A DNA stretch of 64,000 nucleotides from Actinomycetes bacterium (GTDB taxonomy: Bacteria > Actinomycetota > Acidimicrobiia > Acidimicrobiales > RAAP-2), in assembly GCA_021827705.1 (NCBI GenBank), contig JAKAUQ010000036.1:1-64000 (forward strand), given 5' to 3'. Shown here piece by piece: positions 26,053 through 32,758 of the stretch. The position numbers and the translations under genes are program-made. Under the pieces are notes generated by a model that saw only the letters and a list, made by a program, of their open reading frames with translations, made no database searches and was not told where the DNA came from. Every line of letters begins with the position of its first letter. Position 1 is the first letter of the stretch.

Positions 26053-26879
26053 ACGGGGCTCGGGGGCGTGTGGGCGGTCTCGCGATGCTGCCCCCCCTGT
26101 CGCCAGCCGCGGAGCGGCAGCTCTACCCGACCATCGTCGCGGGTCGCGAGGCCGCTGCGCGTCTGACCACCGAGACCGATCCGGCCGCGAGGGCGCGGCT
26201 GCTGCGGCAGTGGCGCGCGGGGCAGGATGCTGAGTCGATCCTGCTGCGCGCCACGTGCGGGCTGGTGCGCGCGCGGGTCGTGGAGCGGGGGTTCCGCTTC
26301 GGCCAAGACGAGCTGGAGGCTGCGGGAGTGGAGGGTCTGGCCCACGCCCTGGCGCGGTTCGATCCGTCGCGCGGGCACCGCTTTGCGACGTACGCGAACT
26401 ACTGGATCACCAAGATGGTCCTCGAGGCGGTTCGCGAGCAGCTCGGCGTCACCGACCAGGCGATGCGCCTGGCCTCGCGGGTGGCGCGCCTGCAGCGCCA
26501 GCACCCCGGCCGCGACCTGACCGTGGCCGATGTCGCCGCTGCGCTCGGCGTGGATCGCGAACGCGCCTCCGAGGTCCTGCGCGTGGCCCACGATGTGTGG
26601 GCCCGCCGGCGCGGTTCGGTGCCGCTGGCCGACGTGGCCATCGAACGCACGCCTACCCCGGATCCCCCCGAGTGGGTCATCGCGGCGCTTCGTGAGTCCT
26701 GTGGCGAGGACTTCGAGGCGTTCTGGAGTCACACCGTGGCCGGAGTGCCGATCGCCGAGCTCGCGCGCGCCCGGGGACTGACCCGTCAGGGTCTCGCCAA
26801 GCGGCTCGCGCGGTGCCGCGAGCGGGTGCTGGCCAGTGCGCACACCGATCGTCTGGCGGCCTGGCTCGACGCCCAGTGA
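26049..26879 (+). CDS. Divergent sigma-70 family sigma factor
   Basis: 276 residues from GTG 26049; ATG 26085 is an alternative. Region 2 is at about 72-130, with ELEAAGVEGLAHALARFDP and GHRFATYANYWITKM. Regions 3 and 4 follow, the last with a helix-turn-helix IAELARARGLTRQGLAKRL. There is no region 1.1. Aligned by eye to sigma70, the -10 reading residues Gln437, Thr440 and Arg441 become Lys, Leu and Glu, and region 4 lacks the usual EIG..FGVTRERIRQIE pattern. It therefore occupies the rpoD position after dnaG but is unlikely to be the housekeeping factor. Confidence 0.8.
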   Translation: MNGARGRVGGLAMLPPLSPAAERQLYPTIVAGREAAARLTTETDPAARARLLRQWRAGQDAESILLRATCGLVRARVVERGFRFGQDELEAAGVEGLAHALARFDPSRGHRFATYANYWITKMVLEAVREQLGVTDQAMRLASRVARLQRQHPGRDLTVADVAAALGVDRERASEVLRVAHDVWARRRGSVPLADVAIERTPTPDPPEWVIAALRESCGEDFEAFWSHTVAGVPIAELARARGLTRQGLAKRLARCRERVLASAHTDRLAAWLDAQ

Positions 26880-26897
26880 CGCGGCGAGACACGGTGC

Positions 26898-26903
26898 TAG
26901 AGT
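26898..26903 (+). promoter_or_regulatory. -10 hexamer TAGAGT of tRNA-Asn
   Basis: TAGAGT lies 16 bases before the mature tRNA 5' end, with GTGACG (26876-26881) as a 16-base-spaced -35 candidate. Confidence 0.55.
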
Positions 26904-26919
26904 TTCGTTGCCGTAGCGA

Positions 26920-26992
26920 TCCCAGATAGCTCAATTGGCAGAGCAAGCGACTGTTAATCGCTAGGTTGCAGGTTCGAGTCCTGCTCTGGGAG
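26920..26992 (+). tRNA. tRNA-Asn (anticodon GTT)
   Basis: A full 73-nt cloverleaf: acceptor TCCCAGA/TCTGGGA, D stem GCTC/GAGC, anticodon arm AGCGA-CTGTTAA-TCGCT, T arm GCAGG-TTCGAGT-CCTGC, discriminator G. The CCA tail is not encoded. Confidence 0.97.
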
Positions 26993-27088
26993 CCCCGACG
27001 ATCCTGGTGTGCGCGCGATACGCGGTGGGAGTTGCCACCTGGCGCCGCCAGCGTCTCCCGAGGTCCCCACGCCGGCGAACGGGTCCAG

Positions 27089-27094
27089 TAGGTT
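27089..27094 (+). promoter_or_regulatory. -10 hexamer TAGGTT of the CAT-anticodon tRNA
   Basis: TAGGTT lies 26 bases before the tRNA. The leader holds a GCGGGC-GCT-GCCCGC hairpin (27103-27117). The rest of the space between the two tRNAs (26993-27088) shows nothing recognisable. Confidence 0.5.
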
Positions 27095-27120
27095 GGGGAC
27101 CTGCGGGCGCTGCCCGCTGC

Positions 27121-27193
27121 AGGGCCGTAGCTCAGTGGTCAGAGCAGGGGACTCATAATCCCTGGGTCGTGGGTTCGATCCCCACCGGCCCTA
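27121..27193 (+). tRNA. tRNA with CAT anticodon (elongator Met or Ile2)
   Basis: A 73-nt cloverleaf: acceptor AGGGCCG/CGGCCCT fully paired including A1-T72, D stem GCTC/GAGC, anticodon arm GGGGA-CTCATAA-TCCCT, T arm GTGGG-TTCGATC-CCCAC, discriminator A. The paired 1-72 position and the lack of a three-G:C anticodon stem argue against initiator Met. Elongator Met and lysidine-modified Ile2 cannot be separated by eye. CCA is not encoded. Confidence 0.92.
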
Positions 27194-27215
27194 CCGTGGG
27201 ACAGTAACGAAACTC
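27193..27215 (+). repeat. Left inverted repeat of the 2.2-kb islet
   Basis: ACCGTGGGACAGTAACGAAA followed by CTC. It matches the reverse complement of 29397-29419 at 21 of 23 positions. Its first base is the discriminator base of the upstream tRNA. Confidence 0.8.
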
Positions 27216-27227
27216 GGTTCCCCGAGT
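27212..27227 (+). terminator. Hairpin after the CAT-anticodon tRNA
   Basis: ACTCGG-TTCC-CCGAGT forms a 6-bp stem with a tetraloop 18 bases past the tRNA. No T-run follows, so termination is a guess. Confidence 0.35.
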
Positions 27228-27244
27228 CACGACACTGCCCAATC

Positions 27245-27263
27245 TGACCCCACCGGTGGGTCA
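27245..27263. repeat. Near-perfect palindrome inside the islet
   Basis: TGACCCCACCGGTGGGTCA: TGACCC pairs with GGGTCA, and the centre CACCGGTG is self-complementary apart from one unpaired C. It could be an operator or a second hairpin after the tRNA. Confidence 0.5.
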
Positions 27264-27295
27264 CCACGTTCCGATCTTGGCCTCTGTCCCGTGCG

Positions 27296-27565
27296 TTGCT
27301 GCTGCCCGAGCTTCAACAACACGTTCTGCCCTGTGCGGCCGGGGAGCACATCAAGGCATGCGGGCAGCCGGCGGAGTGGCTACTGCCAGCACGTGATTGG
27401 GACGGTCTGGTGCCCTTCTGCCTCCCCTGTGAACAGTCTCTCGCGAGCGCAGCACTCGCCGACTTCAGCCGCGCTGGCGACGCACAGCACATACCCCCCA
27501 TCGAAATGCCACCTGATGACTTCGGGCCAGCCTGGTACGTCGAGCAGCATCTTGGCGACGAGTAG
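27296..27565 (+). CDS. Hypothetical cysteine-containing small protein, possibly a remnant
   Basis: 89 codons from TTG 27296. The reading frame has no normal ATG/GTG start, and an in-frame stop lies at 27245. Protein-like features are the ordered block KACGQPAEWLLPARDWDGLV, then FCLPCEQSL with a CxxC pair, and an acidic C terminus. The codon use and GC level are lower than in the core genes. It may be the 3' part of a zinc-ribbon-like cargo gene whose start was lost. I do not recognise a family. Confidence 0.35.
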   Translation: MLLPELQQHVLPCAAGEHIKACGQPAEWLLPARDWDGLVPFCLPCEQSLASAALADFSRAGDAQHIPPIEMPPDDFGPAWYVEQHLGDE

Positions 27566-27678
27566 GCACCACCCACCGTCGCGTGGTGATGCCCCACAGC
27601 CATTCCAGTAAGCGACCGGTCCATGGTGTGCCCATCGGGCCTCACAAGGTCAGGCAGATCGCCGCGTGGCACCACTAG

Positions 27679-28060
27679 GGGTACATCACACCCGAGGTCG
27701 CGATTCAACTCTTCGCGGAGTTGCCCGTCTTTGAGCCCGCCCCTGATCCCGCCCTCTGGCTCAGCGAGCTCAAAGACGCGGTGTCCGGAGCTCGTCTGGC
27801 AGACCGTTCACACCGGCCACCTGTCTGGGATCACTCCGCACACCGACTACGAGGCCGCCGTCGCCCTCCGGGCGGAGCGTGAATCGACACTCGACTCGTA
27901 GCGCCAACTCGTCGCGCTGCGTGATTCTCTAGCTGCCAACGGCGACCGGCTCAGCGACGAGCCCGGGAGGTCACCTGGCTGCGGCCCGGTCGTGTCTGCG
28001 ACCAGACAGTCGAGGAATGGGAGACCAGGAGGCTCTCCTGACACGCTGTGGCTCTGGGGG
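27679..28060 (+). pseudogene. Decayed open reading frame fragments in the islet
   Basis: From 27679 one frame reads a plausible acidic, helical segment (TPEVAIQLFAELPVFEPAPD, then ALWLSELKDAVSG). Around 27815-27835 the protein-like signal moves to another frame (HTDYEAAVALRAERESTLDS), is cut by TAG at 27899-27901, and continues in that frame (QLVALRDSLAANGDRLSDEP). This pattern suggests one former gene with a frameshift and a nonsense codon. No homologue is recognised. The remaining islet sequence between 27566 and 27678 shows nothing clear. Confidence 0.35.
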
Positions 28061-28167
28061 AATCCCAAGAGCCCGGCCATGGATCATCCAAGTGGTCCCC
28101 TGATCTCAGAAGTCCCTCGTTGCGACCTGTTTCAGCCAAAGCTTCCGTGTCTCCGGAGCCGGAGCCG

Positions 28168-28188
28168 TCTCTCGCTGTCCCCGAGAGA
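28168..28188 (+). repeat. Inverted repeat upstream of the RHH-type module
   Basis: TCTCTCG (28168-28174) and CGAGAGA (28182-28188) are perfect 7-bp arms around a 7-base loop. It sits just before the GTACCC/GGGTAC repeat and could be a hairpin insulating the module or part of its control region. Confidence 0.45.
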
Positions 28189-28193
28189 GTTGC

Positions 28194-28207
28194 GTACCCA
28201 CGGGTAC
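28194..28207. promoter_or_regulatory. Candidate autoregulatory operator GTACCC-AC-GGGTAC
   Basis: A perfect 6-bp inverted repeat with a 2-base centre, 31 bases before the ATG of the small RHH-like gene. Size and position fit an operator bound by the antitoxin dimer, as in most type II toxin-antitoxin operons. Binding is inferred. Confidence 0.5.
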
Positions 28208-28238
28208 TGCGGTGCCATGGCAGACAAGGAGGACCCGA

Positions 28239-28487
28239 ATGACCGCACCACTCAAGGTCGATGAGGCGGCCGTCGCGATTGCGACGCAGAGCGCTCACTT
28301 CCTCGGCATGACCAAGAAACAGTTCGTCTCGGAGGCCATCACGGCCTACAGCGAGTCACGCCGTCGCGACATCGAGAAGGGTGTTCATGCCGCACTCGGT
28401 GCTCTGGATGGGTCCCGGCTCGGCGCCGTGAGCTACCTCTCGGGCCGGTCCCCTGAGCGCATCGAGGAGCTCGGCGGTATCGGGTGA
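28239..28487 (+). CDS. Small RHH-like protein, putative antitoxin
   Basis: 82 residues from ATG 28239, with a perfect AAGGAGG (28226-28232) six bases upstream. Residues 5-40 fit a ribbon-helix-helix layout: a short strand LKVDEAAVAIA, then SAHFLGMTKKQFVSEAITAY, similar to MetJ/Arc-type antitoxin N termini. The C-terminal half (GVHAALGALDGSRLGAV onward) would be the partner-binding arm. The stop overlaps the next start as GTGA, giving tight coupling. Upstream lies an operator-like inverted repeat. Everything about the layout fits an antitoxin, but no named family is recognised. Confidence 0.6.
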   Translation: MTAPLKVDEAAVAIATQSAHFLGMTKKQFVSEAITAYSESRRRDIEKGVHAALGALDGSRLGAVSYLSGRSPERIEELGGIG

Positions 28488-28972
28488 GGCCGGGTCGGTA
28501 CCCGCGGCCCACGCTCCGCGGTCTTCCCAGCATTGGCGAGGCCAAGGTCCCGCCAGGCACTCCGCGCCTATCCGAACGGAAGCGCCCGCCTCTCGCCAGG
28601 CTCCGCGAGGTGGCCGAAGCAGATCCCGCGCGGCGCGAACGCATCGTCGAGCTCGACGACCGGGTCTTCTACAAGGTCAAGATCGGACGATGGCGCGCCG
28701 CTCTGCTGATCGTTGACGGCGGGGTCTGGACTGTGGCCGCTGGCTGGCGGCGCGAAGGCGACGCCGACGACTTCTCCCGCGACCTCGGTGAAGACGCCCG
28801 TCGCTGGCGTGCCGAGTACAACCGTGACCCCTCACCCACGCCACCACTCACCCACGCCACCACGAGCACCTACACCGATCGACTGCTCCCCACCCTGGCC
28901 GACCGCGATCGCCTCGTCCTCGAAGACGCCCTTGCGGTGGTCGACGACCTGCGCGACGAGGTGTCGCCCTGA
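28484..28972 (+). CDS. Putative toxin-like partner, unknown family
   Basis: 162 residues from GTG 28484, overlapping the RHH-like gene. Residues 1-35 are basic and proline-rich. Residues 54-90 (IVELDDRVFYKVKIGRWRAA, then LLIVDGGVWTVAAGWRRE) look like consecutive beta strands with conserved basic residues, resembling the core of RelE/HigB/ParE toxins only loosely. The C-terminal part from about 100 is helical and acidic with a Pro/Thr-rich linker, which is unusual for RelE-type toxins of 90-110 residues. It may be a new toxin family or an unrelated RHH-regulated protein. Confidence 0.5.
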   Translation: MRPGRYPRPTLRGLPSIGEAKVPPGTPRLSERKRPPLARLREVAEADPARRERIVELDDRVFYKVKIGRWRAALLIVDGGVWTVAAGWRREGDADDFSRDLGEDARRWRAEYNRDPSPTPPLTHATTSTYTDRLLPTLADRDRLVLEDALAVVDDLRDEVSP

Positions 28973-29070
28973 CTCGCGAGAGCGCGTCGTCCGGTAGAGA
29001 GGCTCGCGGCGAGGCGGCGGGGTGCGAACTGGGGATCCTGCTGCAGCGCAGCGAGATCGGCGAGGTCTAC

Positions 29071-29253
29071 GTGGCGATCCGCGTAGTGGCGCGCACTCCT
29101 CAAGATGTCGACACCACCTACGTGATCATCCTCGACGCCCTCCGCGACATCGTCGATCCCACGGGGTGGTTCATCGATGTCCTGCCCGACCGGCCGTCCG
29201 ACCCTGGTGCAGTGGTCTGGTCGAACGTCGTCGATGAGGGCGAGCTCGAGTAG
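29071..29253 (+). CDS. Hypothetical small protein downstream of the RHH module
   Basis: 60 codons from GTG 29071, ending TAG 29253. The sequence is acidic and non-repetitive (DTTYVIILDALRDIVDPTGW, then FIDVLPDRPSDPG) and looks more like a real protein than the antisense frame. The frame remains open upstream to the end of the toxin-like gene (ELGILLQRSEIGEVYV), but only CTG codons could start it there. It may be a third member of the module or a remnant. No ribosome binding site is evident. Confidence 0.4.
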   Translation: MAIRVVARTPQDVDTTYVIILDALRDIVDPTGWFIDVLPDRPSDPGAVVWSNVVDEGELE

Positions 29254-29396
29254 TTCCTTGGCAAGGGGTAGTGCCTCGCCTTTCGGCTTCGCATTGCTAG
29301 GGCCCTGATCACGAACCCCGGCAGTTAGCAACGGCCCGCATTACTGTTAGCAGACCGTTTCAGACCCTCTCAGAGCCCAGGCGCCGCAAGGCCTGT
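29254..29396. other. Non-coding right part of the islet
   Basis: I see no reading frame, RNA structure or promoter that I can support between the small hypothetical gene and the right inverted repeat. Confidence 0.5.
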
Positions 29397-29419
29397 GAGT
29401 TTCGTGACTGTCCCACCGT
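29397..29419 (-). repeat. Right inverted repeat of the 2.2-kb islet
   Basis: Read on the minus strand it begins ACGGTGGGACAGTCACGAAA and ends CTC. It differs from the left copy only at positions 3 and 14. Confidence 0.8.
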
Positions 29420-29449
29420 GGTGTTCCCGGCCTTGGCACGCTCGAGGCC

Positions 29450-30496
29450 TCACTCCAGGACGATGACGGCCCGGCCGCGTAAGGACCCGTCGCGCAGCTT
29501 CTGGTACGCCATGGGTGCGTCGTCGATCCCGAAGCGTTCCACGTGCACCCGGATCTGGCCGCGTCGGGCCAGCTCGACGACCTCGAGGAGCTCGCTGCGC
29601 GAGCCCCAGTACGAGGTGCGGACCGAGGTCTCGTAGGGCGTGGCGAAGAATCCCACGGGGATCGTGGCCCCGCCCCCGCCAATGCCCACGATGTGGATGT
29701 CGCCACCCACGGCCACGACCTGGCGCGCCACGTCGAGGCTGGCCTGGAAGCCCGCGAAGTCGAACACCGCGCTGGCGCCCCCTCCCGAGGCCGCGCGAAC
29801 TGCGGCCACGACGTCGGGGTCGTCGGAGCGCAGCGTCTCGTGGGCCCCGGACTCTCGCGCCAGCGCGAGCTTGGCGTCATCGATGTCCAGGGCGACGATG
29901 CGCGTTCCGGTGAGGGTGGCCAGCATCTGGATGCCCACGTGCCCGAGGCCGCCTGCGCCCAAGACGACCGTGGTCGTGCCCGCCCCGAGCTGGGGCAGGG
30001 CGGACTTGATGGCGTGGTACGGGGTCAGTCCCGCATCCGTCAGCGGGGCCGCCTCCGCCGGATCCAGGTCGAAGATCGGCACCAGGTGCCGGTCGGCGTC
30101 GACGACCATGTACTCGGCCATGGCGCCCGGGGATCCGAGGCCGGGCGGGAGGATGCCGAGATCGCTGGCTCGCGTGCAGTAGTTCTCTTCTCCCCGCGCG
30201 CACGGCAGGCACGTCCCGCAGCCCCACGGGCCGTAGACCGCGACGGCGTCGCCGACCGCCACCGAGCGCACGCCGGCTCCGACCTCGGCGACGATTCCCA
30301 CGCCTTCGTGGCCCAGGGTCAGGGGCAGGCTGCCGAACGCGTACTGCTCGGCGGGAACGCTCATGACGAAGATGTCCGAGTGGCACAGTCCGGCGGCCGT
30401 GACCCGGAGGAGGACCTGTCCGGGGCCGGGTCTCGGCACGTCCACGTCGACCACCTCGGGTGGCGCGCCGATCTGTCGATACTGGACGGCCTTCAT
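29450..30496 (-). CDS. Zinc-dependent alcohol dehydrogenase (MDR family)
   Basis: 348 residues from ATG 30496, with AAGGTGG upstream; the frame is open to 30697 but that part is not protein-like. Catalytic zinc ligands include Cys38 and the GHE motif at 62-64; structural zinc cysteines are at 93, 96, 99 and 107. The nucleotide-binding motif GAGGLGHVG follows. It oxidises alcohols or reduces aldehydes with NAD(P); the exact substrate is unclear. It ends 31 bases from the islet's right repeat. The FMN reductase and broken MFS genes lie upstream on the same strand. Confidence 0.9.
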   Translation of the reverse strand: MKAVQYRQIGAPPEVVDVDVPRPGPGQVLLRVTAAGLCHSDIFVMSVPAEQYAFGSLPLTLGHEGVGIVAEVGAGVRSVAVGDAVAVYGPWGCGTCLPCARGEENYCTRASDLGILPPGLGSPGAMAEYMVVDADRHLVPIFDLDPAEAAPLTDAGLTPYHAIKSALPQLGAGTTTVVLGAGGLGHVGIQMLATLTGTRIVALDIDDAKLALARESGAHETLRSDDPDVVAAVRAASGGGASAVFDFAGFQASLDVARQVVAVGGDIHIVGIGGGGATIPVGFFATPYETSVRTSYWGSRSELLEVVELARRGQIRVHVERFGIDDAPMAYQKLRDGSLRGRAVIVLE

Positions 30497-30590
30497 GGTG
30501 ACCACCTTCCTGCCGGGGATCACCGTCGGTCCCGACGGCGGTCCGGGGACGTCCCCATCATGGCGCACCGTCACTTGGGGGCGACCCGGG

Positions 30591-31169
30591 TCAGCTGGCC
30601 GGAGACGGGGCGCGCAGGTGGCGCAGTCCCGAGCCGAGCTGGGCCAGCTCGTCGAGCAGGGTGGCCGTGGCGCGCTGCACGCCCTCGGCGCCGGCAAAGA
30701 CGCCGTCGGTGACGGGCGTCGTCACCAGGGAGATCGACACGTCTCCGGCGTGGACCATGCGCAGGGCGCTGAAGACTGTCTTGAGATGCTGGGCCGAGCG
30801 GGTACCCATGATCGGCCCGCCGTAGCTGACGATGCCCACGGGCTTGTAGCGCCACTCGTGGTACAGGTAGTCGATCGCGTTCTTGGTCGCGGCGTTGAAG
30901 CTGTGGTTGTACTCGGGCACGACGAAGACCAGCGCATCGGCCGCTTCGATGGTGGCCGACCAGCGCCGGGTGTGCTCGTGCTCGTAGCGCCGCTGGATCG
31001 GGTGGTTGGGTTCGTCCAGGAGGGGCAGATTGACCTGGGCCAGGTCGACCAGCTCAACGTCGAAGCGGCCGTCAGCCACGGCGACGTCGGCGAACCAGCG
31101 GGCGATAGCTGGCCCGACGCGACCAGGGCGCGTCGAGCCGATGATGACCTCGAGGTGGGGCATGCTCAT
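30591..31169 (-). CDS. NADPH-dependent FMN reductase family protein
   Basis: 192 residues, flavodoxin-like. GSTRPGRVG near residue 11 is the FMN phosphate loop, and PEYNHSFNAATKNAIDYL is the signature of NADPH-dependent FMN/azo/quinone reductases. ATG 31169 has AGGAG six bases upstream. It probably reduces quinones or nitro/azo compounds in the cytoplasm. It lies between an alcohol dehydrogenase and a broken exporter under a TetR gene, suggesting a small detoxification locus. Confidence 0.88.
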   Translation of the reverse strand: MSMPHLEVIIGSTRPGRVGPAIARWFADVAVADGRFDVELVDLAQVNLPLLDEPNHPIQRRYEHEHTRRWSATIEAADALVFVVPEYNHSFNAATKNAIDYLYHEWRYKPVGIVSYGGPIMGTRSAQHLKTVFSALRMVHAGDVSISLVTTPVTDGVFAGAEGVQRATATLLDELAQLGSGLRHLRAPSPAS

Positions 31170-31182
31170 GAAGACTCCTGGC

Positions 31183-32648
31183 TCACTCGGCGGCCACCAC
31201 CGCGCGCAACGTGGCCAGGCCGCGGCGGGGGAGCAGCAGTGCGGGTCCTAGGGCCAGGATCGACACCACGAAAGACCTCCAGAACGACGCGCCGAACGCG
31301 TGCGCCAGCGCCGTCATCTGGGGTCCGCTCGTTGGCAGTGTACCGGTGGCCAGGGCGCCGCGCGCCGCCGCGACGTGATGCGCGATCTGGGTCTGGAGGA
31401 CGACGGCGAACACGGCCACGCCCAGGGAGCCCCCGACCTGGCGCAGGATGTTGGTGGCCGAGGTCGCCTTGGGCACGTCGGCGTGCGTCAGGTTGTAGTA
31501 GGAGGCGGCCACGAGTGGCATCATGGTCGCGCCCATGCCGAAGCCGCGCACGAAGAGGGCCAGGGCCAGCACGCCATAGTTCGACGTCGCACCGAGCTGG
31601 GTGTAGACGAACGTTCCGGCCGCCAGCACCAGCACCCCGACGGGGATCACCGTGCCGGGGCCCCGGAGGTCCGCGGCCAGTCCACCCACCCGCATCGAGA
31701 TGGCCGCACCGAGGCCCTGGGGCGCCATCATCAGGCCGGCCACCAGCGCGGAGTCGCCCCGCACGAGCTGGTAGTAGAGGGGCAGCAGGAACATCGTCCC
31801 GTACAGCGTCGCTCCCGCGAGGAAGATCCCCGTCGAGGCCGCGGCGAAGGCGCGATCCCGGAAGAGGCGCGGATCGATCAGCGGCTCGGGGACGTGCAGC
31901 GAGCGCCACACGAAGACGGCGCACAGGGCCAGGCCCGCGGTGAGGCTGCCCAACACGGTCGACCCGTGCAGCCCGCCGCTCGAGCCGATCTCGGCCGGGC
32001 CGTAGACGACGAGGGCCAGTCCCGGGGAGGGCAGCGCGAACCGGGAAGGTCGAAGCGGTGGTCGCGGTCGCGATCGGGGGCGGGCAGGATGCGACGCGCC
32101 AGTCAGAAGGCGAGGACGCCGACGGGCACGTTGACGAAGAAGATCCACCGCCGCGTGGTGGACGAGATGATGACGCCGCCGATGACCGGCCCGAGAATCG
32201 GGCCGAGCAGTTGGGGCACCCCAAGGATGCCCATGACCTGGCCCATCCGCTGGGGCCCGGCCGTGCGCGCCATGATCGACTGGCCAACGGGCATGATCAT
32301 GCCGCCGCCGATTCCCTGGAGGACGCGGAAGGCGATGAGCGAGCCGGCCGACCACGCCAGGCCGCTGAGGGCCGACCCGACGACGAAGGGTCCCAGGGAG
32401 GTCAGGTAGACCGTCCGGGCGCCCAGACGGTGGATGGCCCAGCCCGAGACGGGGATGACGACGGCGAGGGCCAGCAGGTAGCCGGTCGTCACCCACTGGA
32501 TCGTCGAGACGTCGACGCGGAAGTCGTGGCTGAGCGTGCGCAGGGCGACGGCCACGACCGTCGTGTCGAGGATCGACATCACCGCGCCCAGGACGACCAC
32601 CACGCCGGCCTTGATGATGATGGGTTCGAGTCGGGGGGCCCGAGCCAC
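31183..32648 (-). pseudogene. DHA2-family MFS exporter, broken by a stop and a frameshift
   Basis: The N-terminal half (from GTG 32648 with GGAGGAGG upstream; GTG 32708 is an alternative) begins VVVVLGAVMSILDTTVVAVA and runs to VNVPVGVLAF, where TGA 32103-32105 interrupts it. The same frame then continues LARRILPAPDRDRDHRFDLP, exactly the sequence expected for this family, so the stop is a nonsense change. Near 32046 the homology moves one frame over (ALPSPGLALVVYG onward) and runs to 31183, as if one base were deleted. The intact gene would encode a 14-helix EmrB/QacA-type drug exporter of about 490 residues. Two lesions make a sequencing error less likely, but not excluded. Confidence 0.85.
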
Positions 32649-32746
32649 GCCTCCTCCAGCTGTCCGTCCGGGGCGAGCCAAGCCATCCAGGTGTCCCAGC
32701 CCGGCCACCGCGCCGCCAAGTTTCGCTAAATGCCTTATCCCATCAG

Positions 32747-32752
32747 TAGAAT
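32747..32752 (+). promoter_or_regulatory. -10 hexamer TAGAAT, leaderless start of the TetR gene
   Basis: TAGAAT is followed by six bases and ATG 32759. The surrounding 60 bases are AT-richer than average and would hold any TetR operator, but I see no clear palindrome. Confidence 0.55.
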
Positions 32753-32758
32753 GACGTT

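Larger units (their letters stand above)
27193..29419. mobile_element. Putative small decayed mobile islet bounded by inverted repeats
   Basis: The 2227-bp stretch lies between a tRNA gene and the 3' end of an alcohol dehydrogenase gene. It ends in 23-nt imperfect inverted repeats, is visibly lower in GC than its flanks, and holds short or broken reading frames plus a two-gene RHH-type module. No transposase or integrase is recognisable, and no clear target-site duplication flanks the repeats. It could be a non-autonomous element mobilised in trans, or the remains of a larger insertion. The repeat sequence is seen directly; mobility is inference. Confidence 0.5.

Noticed and set aside
27007-27207. 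A 66-codon plus-strand frame over the CAT-anticodon tRNA
   Set aside because: It is the familiar false translation of a tRNA gene (the AQWSEQGTHNPWVVGSIPTG type), not a protein.
27313-27708. Cysteine-rich minus-strand frame in the islet
   Set aside because: Low-complexity composition and no ribosome binding site; the opposite frame is more protein-like.
27193-29419. Tail-to-tail inverted repeats as a terminator or as att direct repeats
   Set aside because: They are 2.2 kb apart and inverted, so they are neither a hairpin terminator nor classical tRNA-integration direct repeats. No copy of the tRNA 3' end was seen on the right side.
32103-32105. Read-through or selenocysteine at the TGA in the MFS gene
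   Set aside because: No SECIS-like structure is evident, and a second lesion (frameshift near 32046) also breaks the gene, so decay is simpler.
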